Positions 34,797 to 43,018 of a stretch of DNA of 64,000 nt are shown piece after piece. How positions within the stretch are numbered: position 1 is the stretch's first letter; every line of letters begins with the position of its first letter. The notes beneath the pieces are model-generated. The model searched no databases, had not been told where the DNA came from, and saw only the letters and a list, made by a program, of their open reading frames with translations. Location: the NCBI GenBank assembly GCA_965116245.1, contig OZ220497.1:992001-1056000 (forward strand). The letters run 5' to 3'. Source of the DNA: Poriferisodalis sp965116245 (GTDB taxonomy: Bacteria; Actinomycetota; Acidimicrobiia; Acidimicrobiales; Poriferisodalaceae). The position numbers and the translations under genes were made by a program.

Positions 34797-34828
34797 TCAC
34801 TATTTGAGGCGAAGCCTCACTATTTGAG
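34789..34828. repeat. 20-bp tandem duplication at IS right end
   Basis: GCGAAGCCTCACTATTTGAG occurs twice without a gap, beginning in the IS end and continuing into the flank. It could have arisen by slippage or by a second insertion of the end. Confidence 0.9.
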
Positions 34829-34951
34829 TGAATAGACGTTGCCGCAGCGCGGGCAACGGTCGTGCTACCCACAGGTTTTCCCCATTGTGGGGATAATCAC
34901 ACCTGTGTTATTTCATGTGGGTTGTTTGGCGGCCCCGTTTAGCCTCCCGAT

Positions 34952-35227
34952 TTAGCGCCAACGTGTGGCTAACAGAATGCCGACCAAGACAATCGCCAAA
35001 CCCACGACTATCCATACGTTGGACGGACTGCCTGGCAGCCAGCTCATGTAGTTCGCCACGATCGACCCGGTGCCGACTGCTAGCAGTGCCACAATCAGCC
35101 AGCCGAACCAGGGCGCGCTCGGGGGCGCACTGTTGCTTCCGCTGGCGGACGCGTGTTGATGGACGGTCGAGGCTTGCGGTCGGGTGCCTTTGGGCGTGAT
35201 GCGGCTTGTGTTACGTGGCCTGGCCAT
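34952..35227 (-). CDS. crgA: CrgA-like cell division protein
   Basis: 91-aa membrane protein with a basic N-terminus, helix 1 (WFGWLIVALLAVGTGSIVANY), a short loop with MSWLPG and helix 2 ending in GILLATRWR, the family's TRWR terminus. CrgA binds FtsZ, FtsQ and PBPs and coordinates septum formation in actinobacteria. It lies downstream of pknB on the same strand. In mycobacteria crgA is likewise near pknB. Confidence 0.85.
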   Translation of the reverse strand: MARPRNTSRITPKGTRPQASTVHQHASASGSNSAPPSAPWFGWLIVALLAVGTGSIVANYMSWLPGSPSNVWIVVGLAIVLVGILLATRWR

Positions 35228-35303
35228 GATGGTTCAACCTAACTGTCAATTTGCCTGTTCGGCTCAATGGGTGGACTCTCTGGGATTGATACGACTTGTG
35301 GGA

Positions 35304-37610
35304 CTAACTGGCGGGGTCGCCTTGCTCCTCTTCGACCTGGGCCGCTTCGCCGATGACCATGGTGACGGTGTCGAAGTTGACTCTGATGTCGGTACCTGGC
35401 AGAGGCTCCAACCCGATGACTTGTCCGTCGGCGACATCGTCGGCAGCGACGGGCTGTGTGCGACGCTCCACAGTGAAGCCCAACTTGGTCAACTCCGCTT
35501 CCACGCCATCAGGATCAAGGACTTCCAACTCCTGCAGGCTCGGCACCGTCAGCATCGTTGGGGGCTTGAAGAGGTGAAGGACGACTTCGGAACCCGCGAT
35601 GAGCACCGTTCCCGGCTCAGGACTGATTTCCCGCACGACGTTCGTGTTGACATCGGGGTTGGACACTTCGCGGTCTACTCGTTTCACTGTGAAACCGAGC
35701 GTCACCAACTGGGCCTCGATGCGGTCAGCGAGCGTCGTATCGAAGTCCTCCATTGAAGGCACTACGAGTTCTTCGGGCCCGTCGGACACCACCAGGGTGA
35801 TGACGCTGCCCCGTTCCACTGATGCGGCAGCCTCAGGACTGCTGCGGATCACTGTTCCAGCGCTGAACTCGGTTGAGTAAGTCCGCTCAACCCTGTCCAC
35901 CAGACCGAGACGGGCCAATGTGACTCTGGCATCGTCAATCGTCTGACCCGCCAGCCGTGGCACCTCTACCTCGCCCCGGCCCGCGGAGACCGTCAAGGTA
36001 ATCACTGTGCCAGCCGGACGTTGTTCAGTGCTCAGGACGCTCTGCTCGGTGACGAGCCCGATGGCCAAGTTGTCATTTCGCACATCAACGCGCTCAACAC
36101 TGAAACCCGCTGCCACGAGCATCGTCTCGGCATCTTCGTAGGTGCGCCCAACCACGTTGGGTGCCGAAATCAGCGTGCGCGACGCGGCGGCGAACAAAGT
36201 GATCGGATTGTCGGGATCATTCGGTTCGGCCAGCAACAATCCGGCGCGCGGGCTCTGTTGGAACACGACGTTCTCGTCAACATCGTCGCGTTCAGCAAAT
36301 TCAACGCTGACGTATTCAAAACCGACATCGGCCAGTTCTCGCTCTGCTTCGGCGAAGTGCAGGCCCACGACGTTGGGCACTCGCAAGCGCAGCTCAGAAG
36401 CGGGCTCAACTTCAACGGCTACTCCGGACTGGCCGCGATCATTGACCAGCAAGAACACCAGCCCAGCAATGACCAGCAGCAAGACAATCAGCAGCGTGAT
36501 CCACATCGGTGTGCGGTCCGGCGGCTCAACCACGCCCGGCGGTGGACCCTGCGGGTAGTGCGCGCCGCCCTCGCCGTTCGAGCCGCTGCCGTGCTGGCGA
36601 TAGGGCGGTGTGGCTGAGGGGTACGCGGGTGCTGGCGCTGGGGCGGGGGTTGAGCCCGGTGCAGCCAGGGGCTCTGGGGGTTGGTGCTGCAGCGCAGGAC
36701 CACTGACTACCGGGAAGTACGCAGTTGCATCGTCGGCTGCTGCTTGAGGTGGTTGCCCTGCGCGAAACCGCAACAAGTCGTTGCGCAATTCAGCGGCACC
36801 GCTGTAGCGAGCGGCAGGGTCTTTGGCGAGCCCGCGCAAGCAGATCGCTTCAAGCGCGCCAGGTACGTCAGCGTTGTACCGAGCTGGCGGAATCGGAGCT
36901 TCCTGAACATGTTTGAAGGCGATCGCTACAGGGTTGTCACCCGTGAAAGGGGGCCCCGCCGTGAGCATCTCATAGAGCACGACAGACAGCGAGTAAACGT
37001 CGCTGCGGGGGTCTGCATCGAGTCCTTGAGCCTGCTCGGGTGACAAGTAGGTGGCGGTGCCCATGACTGAGCCGGTGCGGGTCAGGTCATCGGTGCCGCT
37101 CTCTACAGCTCGTGCGATGCCGAAATCGGCCACTTTGACTTGCCCCGATGGGGTGATCATGACGTTGCCCGGTTTGATATCTCGATGCACCACGCCATTG
37201 CCGTGCGCGAATGCGAGCGCGGCCGCGATGTCAATTGTGATGTCCGCAGCGCGGTCAGGATGCAAAGGGCCTTCGCTTCGGATGATCTCAGCCAGGCTTC
37301 GACCCTCCACGTACTCCATCACGATGTAGTGAGTGCCGTCGTGGACACCCCAGTCGTAGACGCCGACCACGTTCGGCTGGCTCAGATTCGCGGCAGCTTG
37401 AGCCTCACGCTTGAAGCGTTCAACGAATGCCGAATCGGTCGCGAACTCCGGAAACAGCACCTTGACGGCGACAGGTCGGTCCAGCAACCGGTCGCGGCCG
37501 AGGAACACCTCGGACATTCCGCCTCGCGCCACACGGCTGAAGAGCTCGTAGCGACCGCCGAATATTGGATTGTCGGTGTCTTCCATGAGCTCGGTGTCTT
37601 CCATCAACAC
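35304..37610 (-). CDS. pknB: Ser/Thr protein kinase PknB with PASTA repeats
   Basis: 768-aa membrane kinase that controls cell-wall growth. The kinase domain spans about residues 20-280: glycine loop VARGGMSEVF, VAVKVL lysine, HRDIKPGNVM catalytic loop, VADFGIARA Mg loop. A Pro/Ala-rich linker follows, then a membrane helix near 370 (ITLLIVLLLVIAGLVFLLV), then about five extracellular PASTA repeats (VPNVVGLHFAEAEREL and similar) that sense peptidoglycan. All kinase residues look intact. The N-terminus has an 18-bp duplication (MEDTEL-MEDTDN). No second kinase (PknA) is present. Confidence 0.96.
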   Translation of the reverse strand: MLMEDTELMEDTDNPIFGGRYELFSRVARGGMSEVFLGRDRLLDRPVAVKVLFPEFATDSAFVERFKREAQAAANLSQPNVVGVYDWGVHDGTHYIVMEYVEGRSLAEIIRSEGPLHPDRAADITIDIAAALAFAHGNGVVHRDIKPGNVMITPSGQVKVADFGIARAVESGTDDLTRTGSVMGTATYLSPEQAQGLDADPRSDVYSLSVVLYEMLTAGPPFTGDNPVAIAFKHVQEAPIPPARYNADVPGALEAICLRGLAKDPAARYSGAAELRNDLLRFRAGQPPQAAADDATAYFPVVSGPALQHQPPEPLAAPGSTPAPAPAPAYPSATPPYRQHGSGSNGEGGAHYPQGPPPGVVEPPDRTPMWITLLIVLLLVIAGLVFLLVNDRGQSGVAVEVEPASELRLRVPNVVGLHFAEAERELADVGFEYVSVEFAERDDVDENVVFQQSPRAGLLLAEPNDPDNPITLFAAASRTLISAPNVVGRTYEDAETMLVAAGFSVERVDVRNDNLAIGLVTEQSVLSTEQRPAGTVITLTVSAGRGEVEVPRLAGQTIDDARVTLARLGLVDRVERTYSTEFSAGTVIRSSPEAAASVERGSVITLVVSDGPEELVVPSMEDFDTTLADRIEAQLVTLGFTVKRVDREVSNPDVNTNVVREISPEPGTVLIAGSEVVLHLFKPPTMLTVPSLQELEVLDPDGVEAELTKLGFTVERRTQPVAADDVADGQVIGLEPLPGTDIRVNFDTVTMVIGEAAQVEEEQGDPAS

Positions 37611-37658
37611 TGGGCATTTGTTGAGCGAGGTTCAACGGGTGACGGTGGGGCGTCGGGT

Positions 37659-38981
37659 CTAAAGGCGGCCGCGGCCTGTTTCGGTATCAGTGTCGGCGTC
37701 AGTGGCGGCGACAGCCCCTAGCGCAAGCGCTGCCTCCGCTACGGTCGCAGCGATCTTGGTCGCCAAGGTACTGCCGCCTTGAGTATCCCAGACATCATTG
37801 GCGACATCGGGTTCAATCACTACTGCCGCCACAACAGCAGGCGCATCAGCGGGCGCGGCTAGCACGGACCAGCTTCCGGTTCCGCTGCCGCCCGGAGCTA
37901 CCAGTTGACCAGTCGTAATCGATACCGGGAGCTCCAAGTCGTCCGTAGTGCGGAGGTCAATTGACGCCTCCTGAGCCTCTGCGGTCATGCGCGCCAGCAG
38001 CCGAGCCGCCTCAGTCGCGCTGAAGATGCGCCCAGCGGCGCGCGGTGTCGTTTCAATGGCCATCTCGTGTGTTGACGATGCCGCATCGTCCGCGTTTCCG
38101 GCACTTCTCGTGTTCACCTGTTGCACGACGAAAGGGGTCATCTTGAGTCCGTCGTTAACCACCGCGGCAGCGACCAGAGCGAGTTGAAGCGGTGTCAGTT
38201 GCACCCACTCGTCTCGGTTGTCGTTGTTGTGGCCGTTGTCATTCGGGTCGTTGCTGATGTGAGGCACGCGGGCACTATCGGGCTCAGCCGGCAAGTCAAT
38301 TCCAGTAGCACCCGTGGCTCGGCGGGCTCCTGCCAGCAAGTCAGCACCAGCACTGACGCGCGAGTCATCAATGCGCAGGGCGTAGTGATGCTGGTAGGCA
38401 CGTGACTTCACCGGCTCAGCGCTCGCAGCAACAAACGCCTCCTCGGGATCGAAACTGGGTCGCGACCACATGGCAATCAGGGCGCCCGTCGCCGGGTTGA
38501 TGACCACCACGGCCCCGTCGCGATCGCCTAACGCGGCACGCGCGGTGAGCTGAGCACCGTGATTCACGCTCAGCACCACATCACCCACTTGATCGCTGTC
38601 GGTGAACAGGTCGGTCAGTGTTCGCATCGCAATACTCGGATCGGTACCCGACAGCTCGCTGTCGTAGCTGCGCTCGATTCCAGCGGCGCCAGCCACTGGA
38701 CTCAGATAGCCCACGATGTGCGCATAGAGCCGTCCGTGCGGGTAGGTGCGCATCGTGGGCGTCTCGGTGTCTTCGTGGCTGATAGCGAACGCAAGCTCTT
38801 CGCCGTCCGCGCTGATGATCGCACCGCGTGCGTTGCCAAAGGCTGCTGTCGCCGCCCGGGTGTTGAGCTCATGGCCTCGCAGGCCACCAGCAGAGATGAC
38901 GCTCAGATTGGTGAGCTGCACCAGTAGCACGGCGAAGCCAATCCCAAGCGCGACTGTGAGCCAGATAATGCGGCGTCTCAC
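37659..38981 (-). CDS. pbpA: PbpA-like class B penicillin-binding protein lacking transpeptidase motifs
   Basis: 440-aa protein with an N-terminal membrane anchor (IIWLTVALGIGFAVLLVQL) and the class B dimerisation domain (RTYPHGRLYAHIVGYLSP, GIERSYDSELSGTD), then DGAVVVINPATGALIAMWSRPSFDP that precedes the active site. The YPPGSxxK block that should follow is absent: the text goes to EPVKSRAYQHHYAL, with SRA in place of SxN. KTG reads TTG in VSITTGQLVAP. The gene is about 50 residues shorter than M. tuberculosis PbpA. GTG 38981 overlaps the rodA stop as GTGA. It is an open frame, so a pseudoenzyme is likelier than a decaying gene. Confidence 0.88.
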   Translation of the reverse strand: MRRRIIWLTVALGIGFAVLLVQLTNLSVISAGGLRGHELNTRAATAAFGNARGAIISADGEELAFAISHEDTETPTMRTYPHGRLYAHIVGYLSPVAGAAGIERSYDSELSGTDPSIAMRTLTDLFTDSDQVGDVVLSVNHGAQLTARAALGDRDGAVVVINPATGALIAMWSRPSFDPEEAFVAASAEPVKSRAYQHHYALRIDDSRVSAGADLLAGARRATGATGIDLPAEPDSARVPHISNDPNDNGHNNDNRDEWVQLTPLQLALVAAAVVNDGLKMTPFVVQQVNTRSAGNADDAASSTHEMAIETTPRAAGRIFSATEAARLLARMTAEAQEASIDLRTTDDLELPVSITTGQLVAPGGSGTGSWSVLAAPADAPAVVAAVVIEPDVANDVWDTQGGSTLATKIAATVAEAALALGAVAATDADTDTETGRGRL

Positions 38982-40399
38982 GACCCACCTGTTCTCAACC
39001 GTGTCGGGCTCAACCGTGTCGGGCTCAACCGTGTCGGGCTCAACTGTGACGAGTTCGGCTGTCTTGGGTTCGGCTGATGTTGCTGGCTGCGAGCCGAACC
39101 GCTGACTTGCGAGACGGCGAGCAACATCCCAACTGCAATGCAGTTACCGATCATCGCAGCCGGGCCGTGGGCCGCGAATGGCAGCGCACCCACCGTGTGC
39201 GGAGTCAGTCTCAGCACGCCAGCTATCGAGGCGAATGCCTGCAGTCCGATGATGACGGTCGCTGTGACTCCCAACAGGCGATGCGTGCCTTGTGCTCGCT
39301 GCGCGATACCAGCGCCTACGCCTATCAGCAGCATGAATCCTGCCAATATCGCGGCGCCGCCCAGCATCCCGAGTTCTTCGACAATCACAGCCAGGACGTA
39401 GTCGCTGTGAGCCGCGACTATCCGATCCGGCGCACCGAGACCGGGCCCCACGCCACTGAGTCCCCCGGCGCTGATGGCGAAGATGCTCTCCACCGCTGCT
39501 GACCCACCGGCTTTCCACGGATTCAGCCAATGGCGCACTTGGGCAGACAACCCGTCGTTGACTGAGGCCAGCACGACCACTCCGATGCCGTACGTCGTGA
39601 TGATCCCGACAAGCGCTCGTGTACGCACTGATGGCGGTGCCGCAGGCCGAGGGCTGGCGCTGTGATCGTCGTTGTCCAGCCATAGCGGCAACCAAGCGGC
39701 CGCGAAAATCACAACCGCCGAAGCCAGGTCTCCCCAAACGACAAGTAGCGCCCACGAGCCGACCGCAGCAGCCATCGCCCCGGTGACATGGCGATGAAAG
39801 ACCAGCCGTTCACCCAGCCAACGCGGGGCAGTGACCGTGAGCCCACACGCCGCCAGCATTACTGCCAACTTGGCCAAAGCGTATGGCTGCACGCTCAACG
39901 CTCCCAAATGCAGCCACTGTCGAGCCGGTTCGTAGGCACCCCCAGAGATGTCAGCCCCGCGTCCGAAGCTGCCGAGGACTGCCAGCGCAATCGCGATGAC
40001 TCCAGTCACGCCGGGGCGCCGCATGCACCACTCGATGCACCGCGTCGCGATCAAACATGCCACGAGCGCACTGAACCCTGCCACCACTGCGACGGTGTGA
40101 CCGACCGCGAGTTCGGGCTGAATGCGCACCACCATCAACCAACCGATGCCAGTCAGCAGCGCGACGATGCCAAACACCGACTCGTTGCTGTTCGGTGCCC
40201 AACGTTTGATCCCCACATGCACACCCGCGCCGGCGACCAGCAGCACCCCCAACCAGACGGCGCTGCCCCACAGCGACTCCCTTGTGCCGCCGAGCGACAC
40301 GCCAATCCCAGCGACCGCGAACCCGGCGCATACCACGACGCCCGCCAGCGCTACCAGCGCAGTCTGGGTACGTCGTCGCGGGCGCAGTAGCGACCTCAG
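38978..40399 (-). CDS. rodA: RodA/FtsW-family SEDS protein, divergent
   Basis: 473-aa multi-pass membrane protein of the SEDS glycosyltransferase family, which polymerises glycan strands with a class B PBP. Retained parts are ARQWLHLGALSVQP, WGDLASAVVIF and HSDYVLAVIVEELGMLGG. Changed parts are QPxEFxK, which reads QPYALAK, the loop Asp after WLxP, which is gone (NPWKAGG), and SYGGSS, which reads AAHGPAA. The nearest normal start is TTG 40531, deep inside pstP. CTG 40399 overlaps the pstP stop as CTGA and starts just before helix 1. The C-terminus carries 15-bp repeats (LSPTR). Confidence 0.85.
   Translation of the reverse strand: MRSLLRPRRRTQTALVALAGVVVCAGFAVAGIGVSLGGTRESLWGSAVWLGVLLVAGAGVHVGIKRWAPNSNESVFGIVALLTGIGWLMVVRIQPELAVGHTVAVVAGFSALVACLIATRCIEWCMRRPGVTGVIAIALAVLGSFGRGADISGGAYEPARQWLHLGALSVQPYALAKLAVMLAACGLTVTAPRWLGERLVFHRHVTGAMAAAVGSWALLVVWGDLASAVVIFAAAWLPLWLDNDDHSASPRPAAPPSVRTRALVGIITTYGIGVVVLASVNDGLSAQVRHWLNPWKAGGSAAVESIFAISAGGLSGVGPGLGAPDRIVAAHSDYVLAVIVEELGMLGGAAILAGFMLLIGVGAGIAQRAQGTHRLLGVTATVIIGLQAFASIAGVLRLTPHTVGALPFAAHGPAAMIGNCIAVGMLLAVSQVSGSARSQQHQPNPRQPNSSQLSPTRLSPTRLSPTRLRTGGS
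38994..39083. repeat. 15-bp coding tandem array in the rodA 3' end
   Basis: CTCAACCGTGTCGGG-type units repeat three times exactly and about three times with decay, encoding LSPTR repeats in the cytoplasmic tail. Confidence 0.88.
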
Positions 40400-41301
40400 C
40401 GAGAGCGCGAAAGACGTCGCGCGCGTCGACGCTCCGCTCGCTGCGAACTGGCAGTAATTCTGCGGGACCTGCGAGTGGGGCTGGTGGCGTCGACGGCTGT
40501 TGCTGGCTCGCTTGAGTTCCCACTTGACCAACGCGCAGCCGTCTCGTCGGCTGACGCGTCGTCGATGCCGCCGATGTCGATGTCCACTATCAGCGCGGTG
40601 GAGTTGTCGCGTCCGCCTCGGTCATTAGCGAGACGAATCAGCGAACGCGCTACATCCGACGGATGTTCGTTCAAGTCCAGCAGCCTGGAAATATCTGACT
40701 CGTCCAACTCGTTGGTGACGCCGTCCGTGCATAACAAGAATCGATCGTCGCCAGAGAGCTCAAGTACCCAGTCGTCAATTTTGACGTCAGGCTCAACACC
40801 GATGGCTCGAGTCAGAGTGTTGCGCCTCGGATGTTCGGCAGCCTCCTCAAGGGTCAGATCACCTGCTCTGACCATCTGCGCCACGAAGTTGTGATCGATG
40901 GTCAACTGGGTGAGTTCGCCGCTCTGGTAGCGATAGACGCGCGAATCGCCGACATTCACCAGGCACCAGACGCGGTCGCCGCCGCGGCGCACAACCGCGA
41001 TGGCGCACAACGTTGTGCCCATGCCAGTCAAGTCGCTATGGGCGATAGACCGATGATGCACCACCTGGTTTGCGTGGCGAACAGCGGCCAGCAACTCAGT
41101 CGGCGTAGATGGCGAGTTAGCCGCAACGGTCTTCACAGCGAGGCTTGAGGCGACCCTGCCACCCAGGTGACCGCCCATGCCATCGGCCACCACGAACAGA
41201 CCAATATCGGCGTACATGGCGTCCTGGTTCTCGGCGCGACGCAAACCCCGATCCGAAGCGCCGCCCCAGCGGATTCGCATCTGGCGGGCTGGAGTGTTCA
41301 C
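40396..41301 (-). CDS. pstP: PP2C-family Ser/Thr phosphatase PstP
   Basis: 301-aa phosphatase that reverses PknB phosphorylation. Metal-binding motifs are seen: RRAENQDAMYAD, LFVVADGMGGHLGG, VNVGDSRVYRY, LLCTDGVTNELD and GGRDNSTALIVDI. The normal membrane helix and extracellular part of mycobacterial PstP are missing; after residue 255 only a basic tail remains, so this form is cytoplasmic. GTG 41301 is the start. It is followed by rodA through a CTGA overlap. Confidence 0.94.
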   Translation of the reverse strand: MNTPARQMRIRWGGASDRGLRRAENQDAMYADIGLFVVADGMGGHLGGRVASSLAVKTVAANSPSTPTELLAAVRHANQVVHHRSIAHSDLTGMGTTLCAIAVVRRGGDRVWCLVNVGDSRVYRYQSGELTQLTIDHNFVAQMVRAGDLTLEEAAEHPRRNTLTRAIGVEPDVKIDDWVLELSGDDRFLLCTDGVTNELDESDISRLLDLNEHPSDVARSLIRLANDRGGRDNSTALIVDIDIGGIDDASADETAARWSSGNSSEPATAVDATSPTRRSRRITASSQRAERRRARRLSRSR

Positions 41302-41385
41302 AGTTGTCCAGTCTCGCGTGCGCGCACTAAGCCGCCACTGGCAGGTCCATTACAAATCAACTCACGACGACAAGCTGGGTGATGT

Positions 41386-41445
41386 CGCATCTTCCTGGGT
41401 CGCGTCTTCGTGGGTTGCGTCTTCGTGGGTCGCGTCTTCATGGAC
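41386..41445. repeat. 15-bp tandem array between fhaB and pstP
   Basis: Four units of CGCGTCTTCGTGGGT type, about 85 bp upstream of the pstP start and overlapping the fhaB stop. Confidence 0.85.
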
Positions 41446-41908
41446 TGACCTCAAACACGGTGGCGCCTACCTGCACAAAGTCGCCTGCGCGCACCACTGT
41501 CGCAGTGGCTACCTTCTGGCGGTTCAGATAGGTCCCATTGGTGGAGCCGAGATCCTCCAGCAGATGCTCGCCACCATCGCAGAAGAAGCGGGCATGGGAC
41601 TGCGAGGAGTAGCTGTCGTCGATTACCACGTCGCTGTCAGGACTTCGCCCAATAGTTAGCGCGTCGTTCAGCGTGTGACGCTGCCCTTGTGCGCTTAGTG
41701 GTGAGCGAACAACTAGCGCTAGCGGCTTGGGCGCGGCAGTGCTGGTTGATTTCCCGTCTCCCCGCATTTGCCGTAGCGATCGCCAACTGAGCTGGTGGCG
41801 GGGCGTCGCTACGTTTGCCCACACGGCTCGCATCACTCGGAAGAAGAACAAGTATACCAAAGTGACCACGCCTAGAGCTAGCAGGCGCACCAGTTGCTCA
41901 GACATCAC
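41438..41908 (-). CDS. fhaB: FHA-domain membrane protein (FhaB/FipA-like)
   Basis: 156-aa protein with one N-terminal helix (RLLALGVVTLVYLFFFRVM) and a C-terminal forkhead-associated domain: LTIGRSPDSDVVIDD, SSQSHARFF, LEDLGSTNGTYLN. Those conserved residues bind phosphothreonine, so the protein should read PknB output. It is the first gene of the fhaB-pstP-rodA-pbpA-pknB-crgA run. The second FHA gene (fhaA) of mycobacteria is not here. Confidence 0.93.
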   Translation of the reverse strand: MMSEQLVRLLALGVVTLVYLFFFRVMRAVWANVATPRHQLSWRSLRQMRGDGKSTSTAAPKPLALVVRSPLSAQGQRHTLNDALTIGRSPDSDVVIDDSYSSQSHARFFCDGGEHLLEDLGSTNGTYLNRQKVATATVVRAGDFVQVGATVFEVSP

Positions 41909-42086
41909 GCTGTCGCGATCAAGTGGAACGCCAGCTTGTGCGTCGGGCCGCTACTTTCCCAGTTCCACTCACCTGGCGATGCGCTCACTCGGCGGAAGCG
42001 CGACGCGGCGCTGCCTCGGTGGTGGACTTGCCTCACGGCAACTCAGTTTAGGTGCGGAGGCTTGGGGGCTAGCCTGTTTGGCCCAC

Positions 42087-42170
42087 GCGCGAGTGGCGGA
42101 ATTGGCAGACGCGCAGGCTTCAGGTGCCTGTGCCCGCAAGGGTGTGAGGGTTCAAGTCCCTCCTCGCGCA
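42087..42170 (+). tRNA. tRNA-Leu (CAG)
   Basis: 84-nt tRNA with a long variable arm. The acceptor GCGCGAG pairs with CTCGCGC, the anticodon loop TTCAGGT carries CAG, and the T-loop is TTCAAGT. Confidence 0.95.
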
Positions 42171-42182
42171 CAGCGTCGTCCT

Positions 42183-42210
42183 GGCTGCGGCTTCATGGGT
42201 GCGGTTTCAT
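42183..42210. repeat. 14-bp tandem duplication beside palindrome copy C
   Basis: GGCTGCGGCTTCAT is followed by GGGTGCGGTTTCAT, then directly by the palindromic element. Confidence 0.7.
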
Positions 42211-42214
42211 GGCA

Positions 42215-42341
42215 GCGGGTGGGGATAGGGGGGCAGTTATCTCCGTGCTCAGACAGTTGCGGCGCTTTGGTCTCGAAGTGGATGGGCTTTGGCGCCGCAA
42301 AACTGCGCGCGGAGATAACTGCCCCCCTATCCCCACCCGCG
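42215..42341. repeat. Nested palindromic intergenic element, copy C
   Basis: Outer arms pair perfectly over 30 bp: 42216-42245 (CGGGTGGGGATAGGGGGGCA onward) with 42310-42339. The inner stem TTGCGGCGC/GCGCCGCAA encloses a loop sharing GTGGATGGGCT with copies A and B. It lies between tRNA-Leu and the end of ogt. Confidence 0.93.
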
Positions 42342-42433
42342 GGTTTCCTTGGTCCTTTTCTGCTCCTGCTTCCCCAAGCTGGCTGGCTTACGGCGTTTTG
42401 GTCTTGTTTAGGCCGTCTCGCGGGGTTGGGCCT

Positions 42434-43018
42434 TTAGGTGAGTGCGCCTTCGAGTCTTAGCAGCGTTGTTTTTCGGTCTAGGCCGCCGCCGTAGCCCACT
42501 AGTGATCCGTTGGCTCCGATTACCCGGTGACATGGCAGCACTATCGGTACTGGGTTGCGGCCATTTGCTTGACCTACTGCGCGCACGGCTTTGGGTCTGC
42601 CTATTAGCGCGGCCTGTTCGCCATAGCTGCGGGTGGTGCCGTAGGGGATGTCGCCTAACGCACGCCACGCGGCGACTTGGAACGGGGTTCCGCGCAGGTC
42701 AAGTTGGATCTCGAAGCTTGTGCGGTTGCCTGCGAAGTACTCGCCGAGTTGTTGTGTTGTTTGGCGCAATATTGGGTGGGAGGCGTCACACACCAGCTCA
42801 TCGGGCTGCTGGTCAAGGGTGGCTTCACCTTGCCAGGACACCGAGCGCAAACCGGCATCAGTGGCCACTAGGTCCAACACTCCGACGGGAGAGTCCACGA
42901 TGGTATGCCAATGCGTGTCGGCGCGGTTCCCGGTGTCATTGGCCCCTGTGTCGTTGGATGTGTTGTCAGACTTCTTCACTTGTCGCCTCATTTGTTGTTC
43001 TTCGGTCGGGGTTGCCAC
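42434..43018 (-). CDS. ogt: Methylated-DNA-protein-cysteine methyltransferase
   Basis: 194-aa suicide repair enzyme that takes alkyl groups from O6-guanine. The acceptor cysteine is in VPIVLPCHRVIGANGSLVGY near residue 160, and the helix-turn-helix IPYGTTRSYGEQAALIG precedes it. The N-terminal 30 residues are polar and variable. It overlaps the adaA-alkA gene by 31 bp and is transcribed after it, an alkylation-repair operon. Confidence 0.95.
   Translation of the reverse strand: MATPTEEQQMRRQVKKSDNTSNDTGANDTGNRADTHWHTIVDSPVGVLDLVATDAGLRSVSWQGEATLDQQPDELVCDASHPILRQTTQQLGEYFAGNRTSFEIQLDLRGTPFQVAAWRALGDIPYGTTRSYGEQAALIGRPKAVRAVGQANGRNPVPIVLPCHRVIGANGSLVGYGGGLDRKTTLLRLEGALT

Noticed and set aside
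33441..34804. 8-bp target-site duplication around the ISL3 element
   Set aside because: The flanking bases at the proposed ends do not match.
35184..35756. 190-codon plus-strand frame over the pknB end
   Set aside because: Antisense to PASTA repeats of pknB; no independent evidence of coding.
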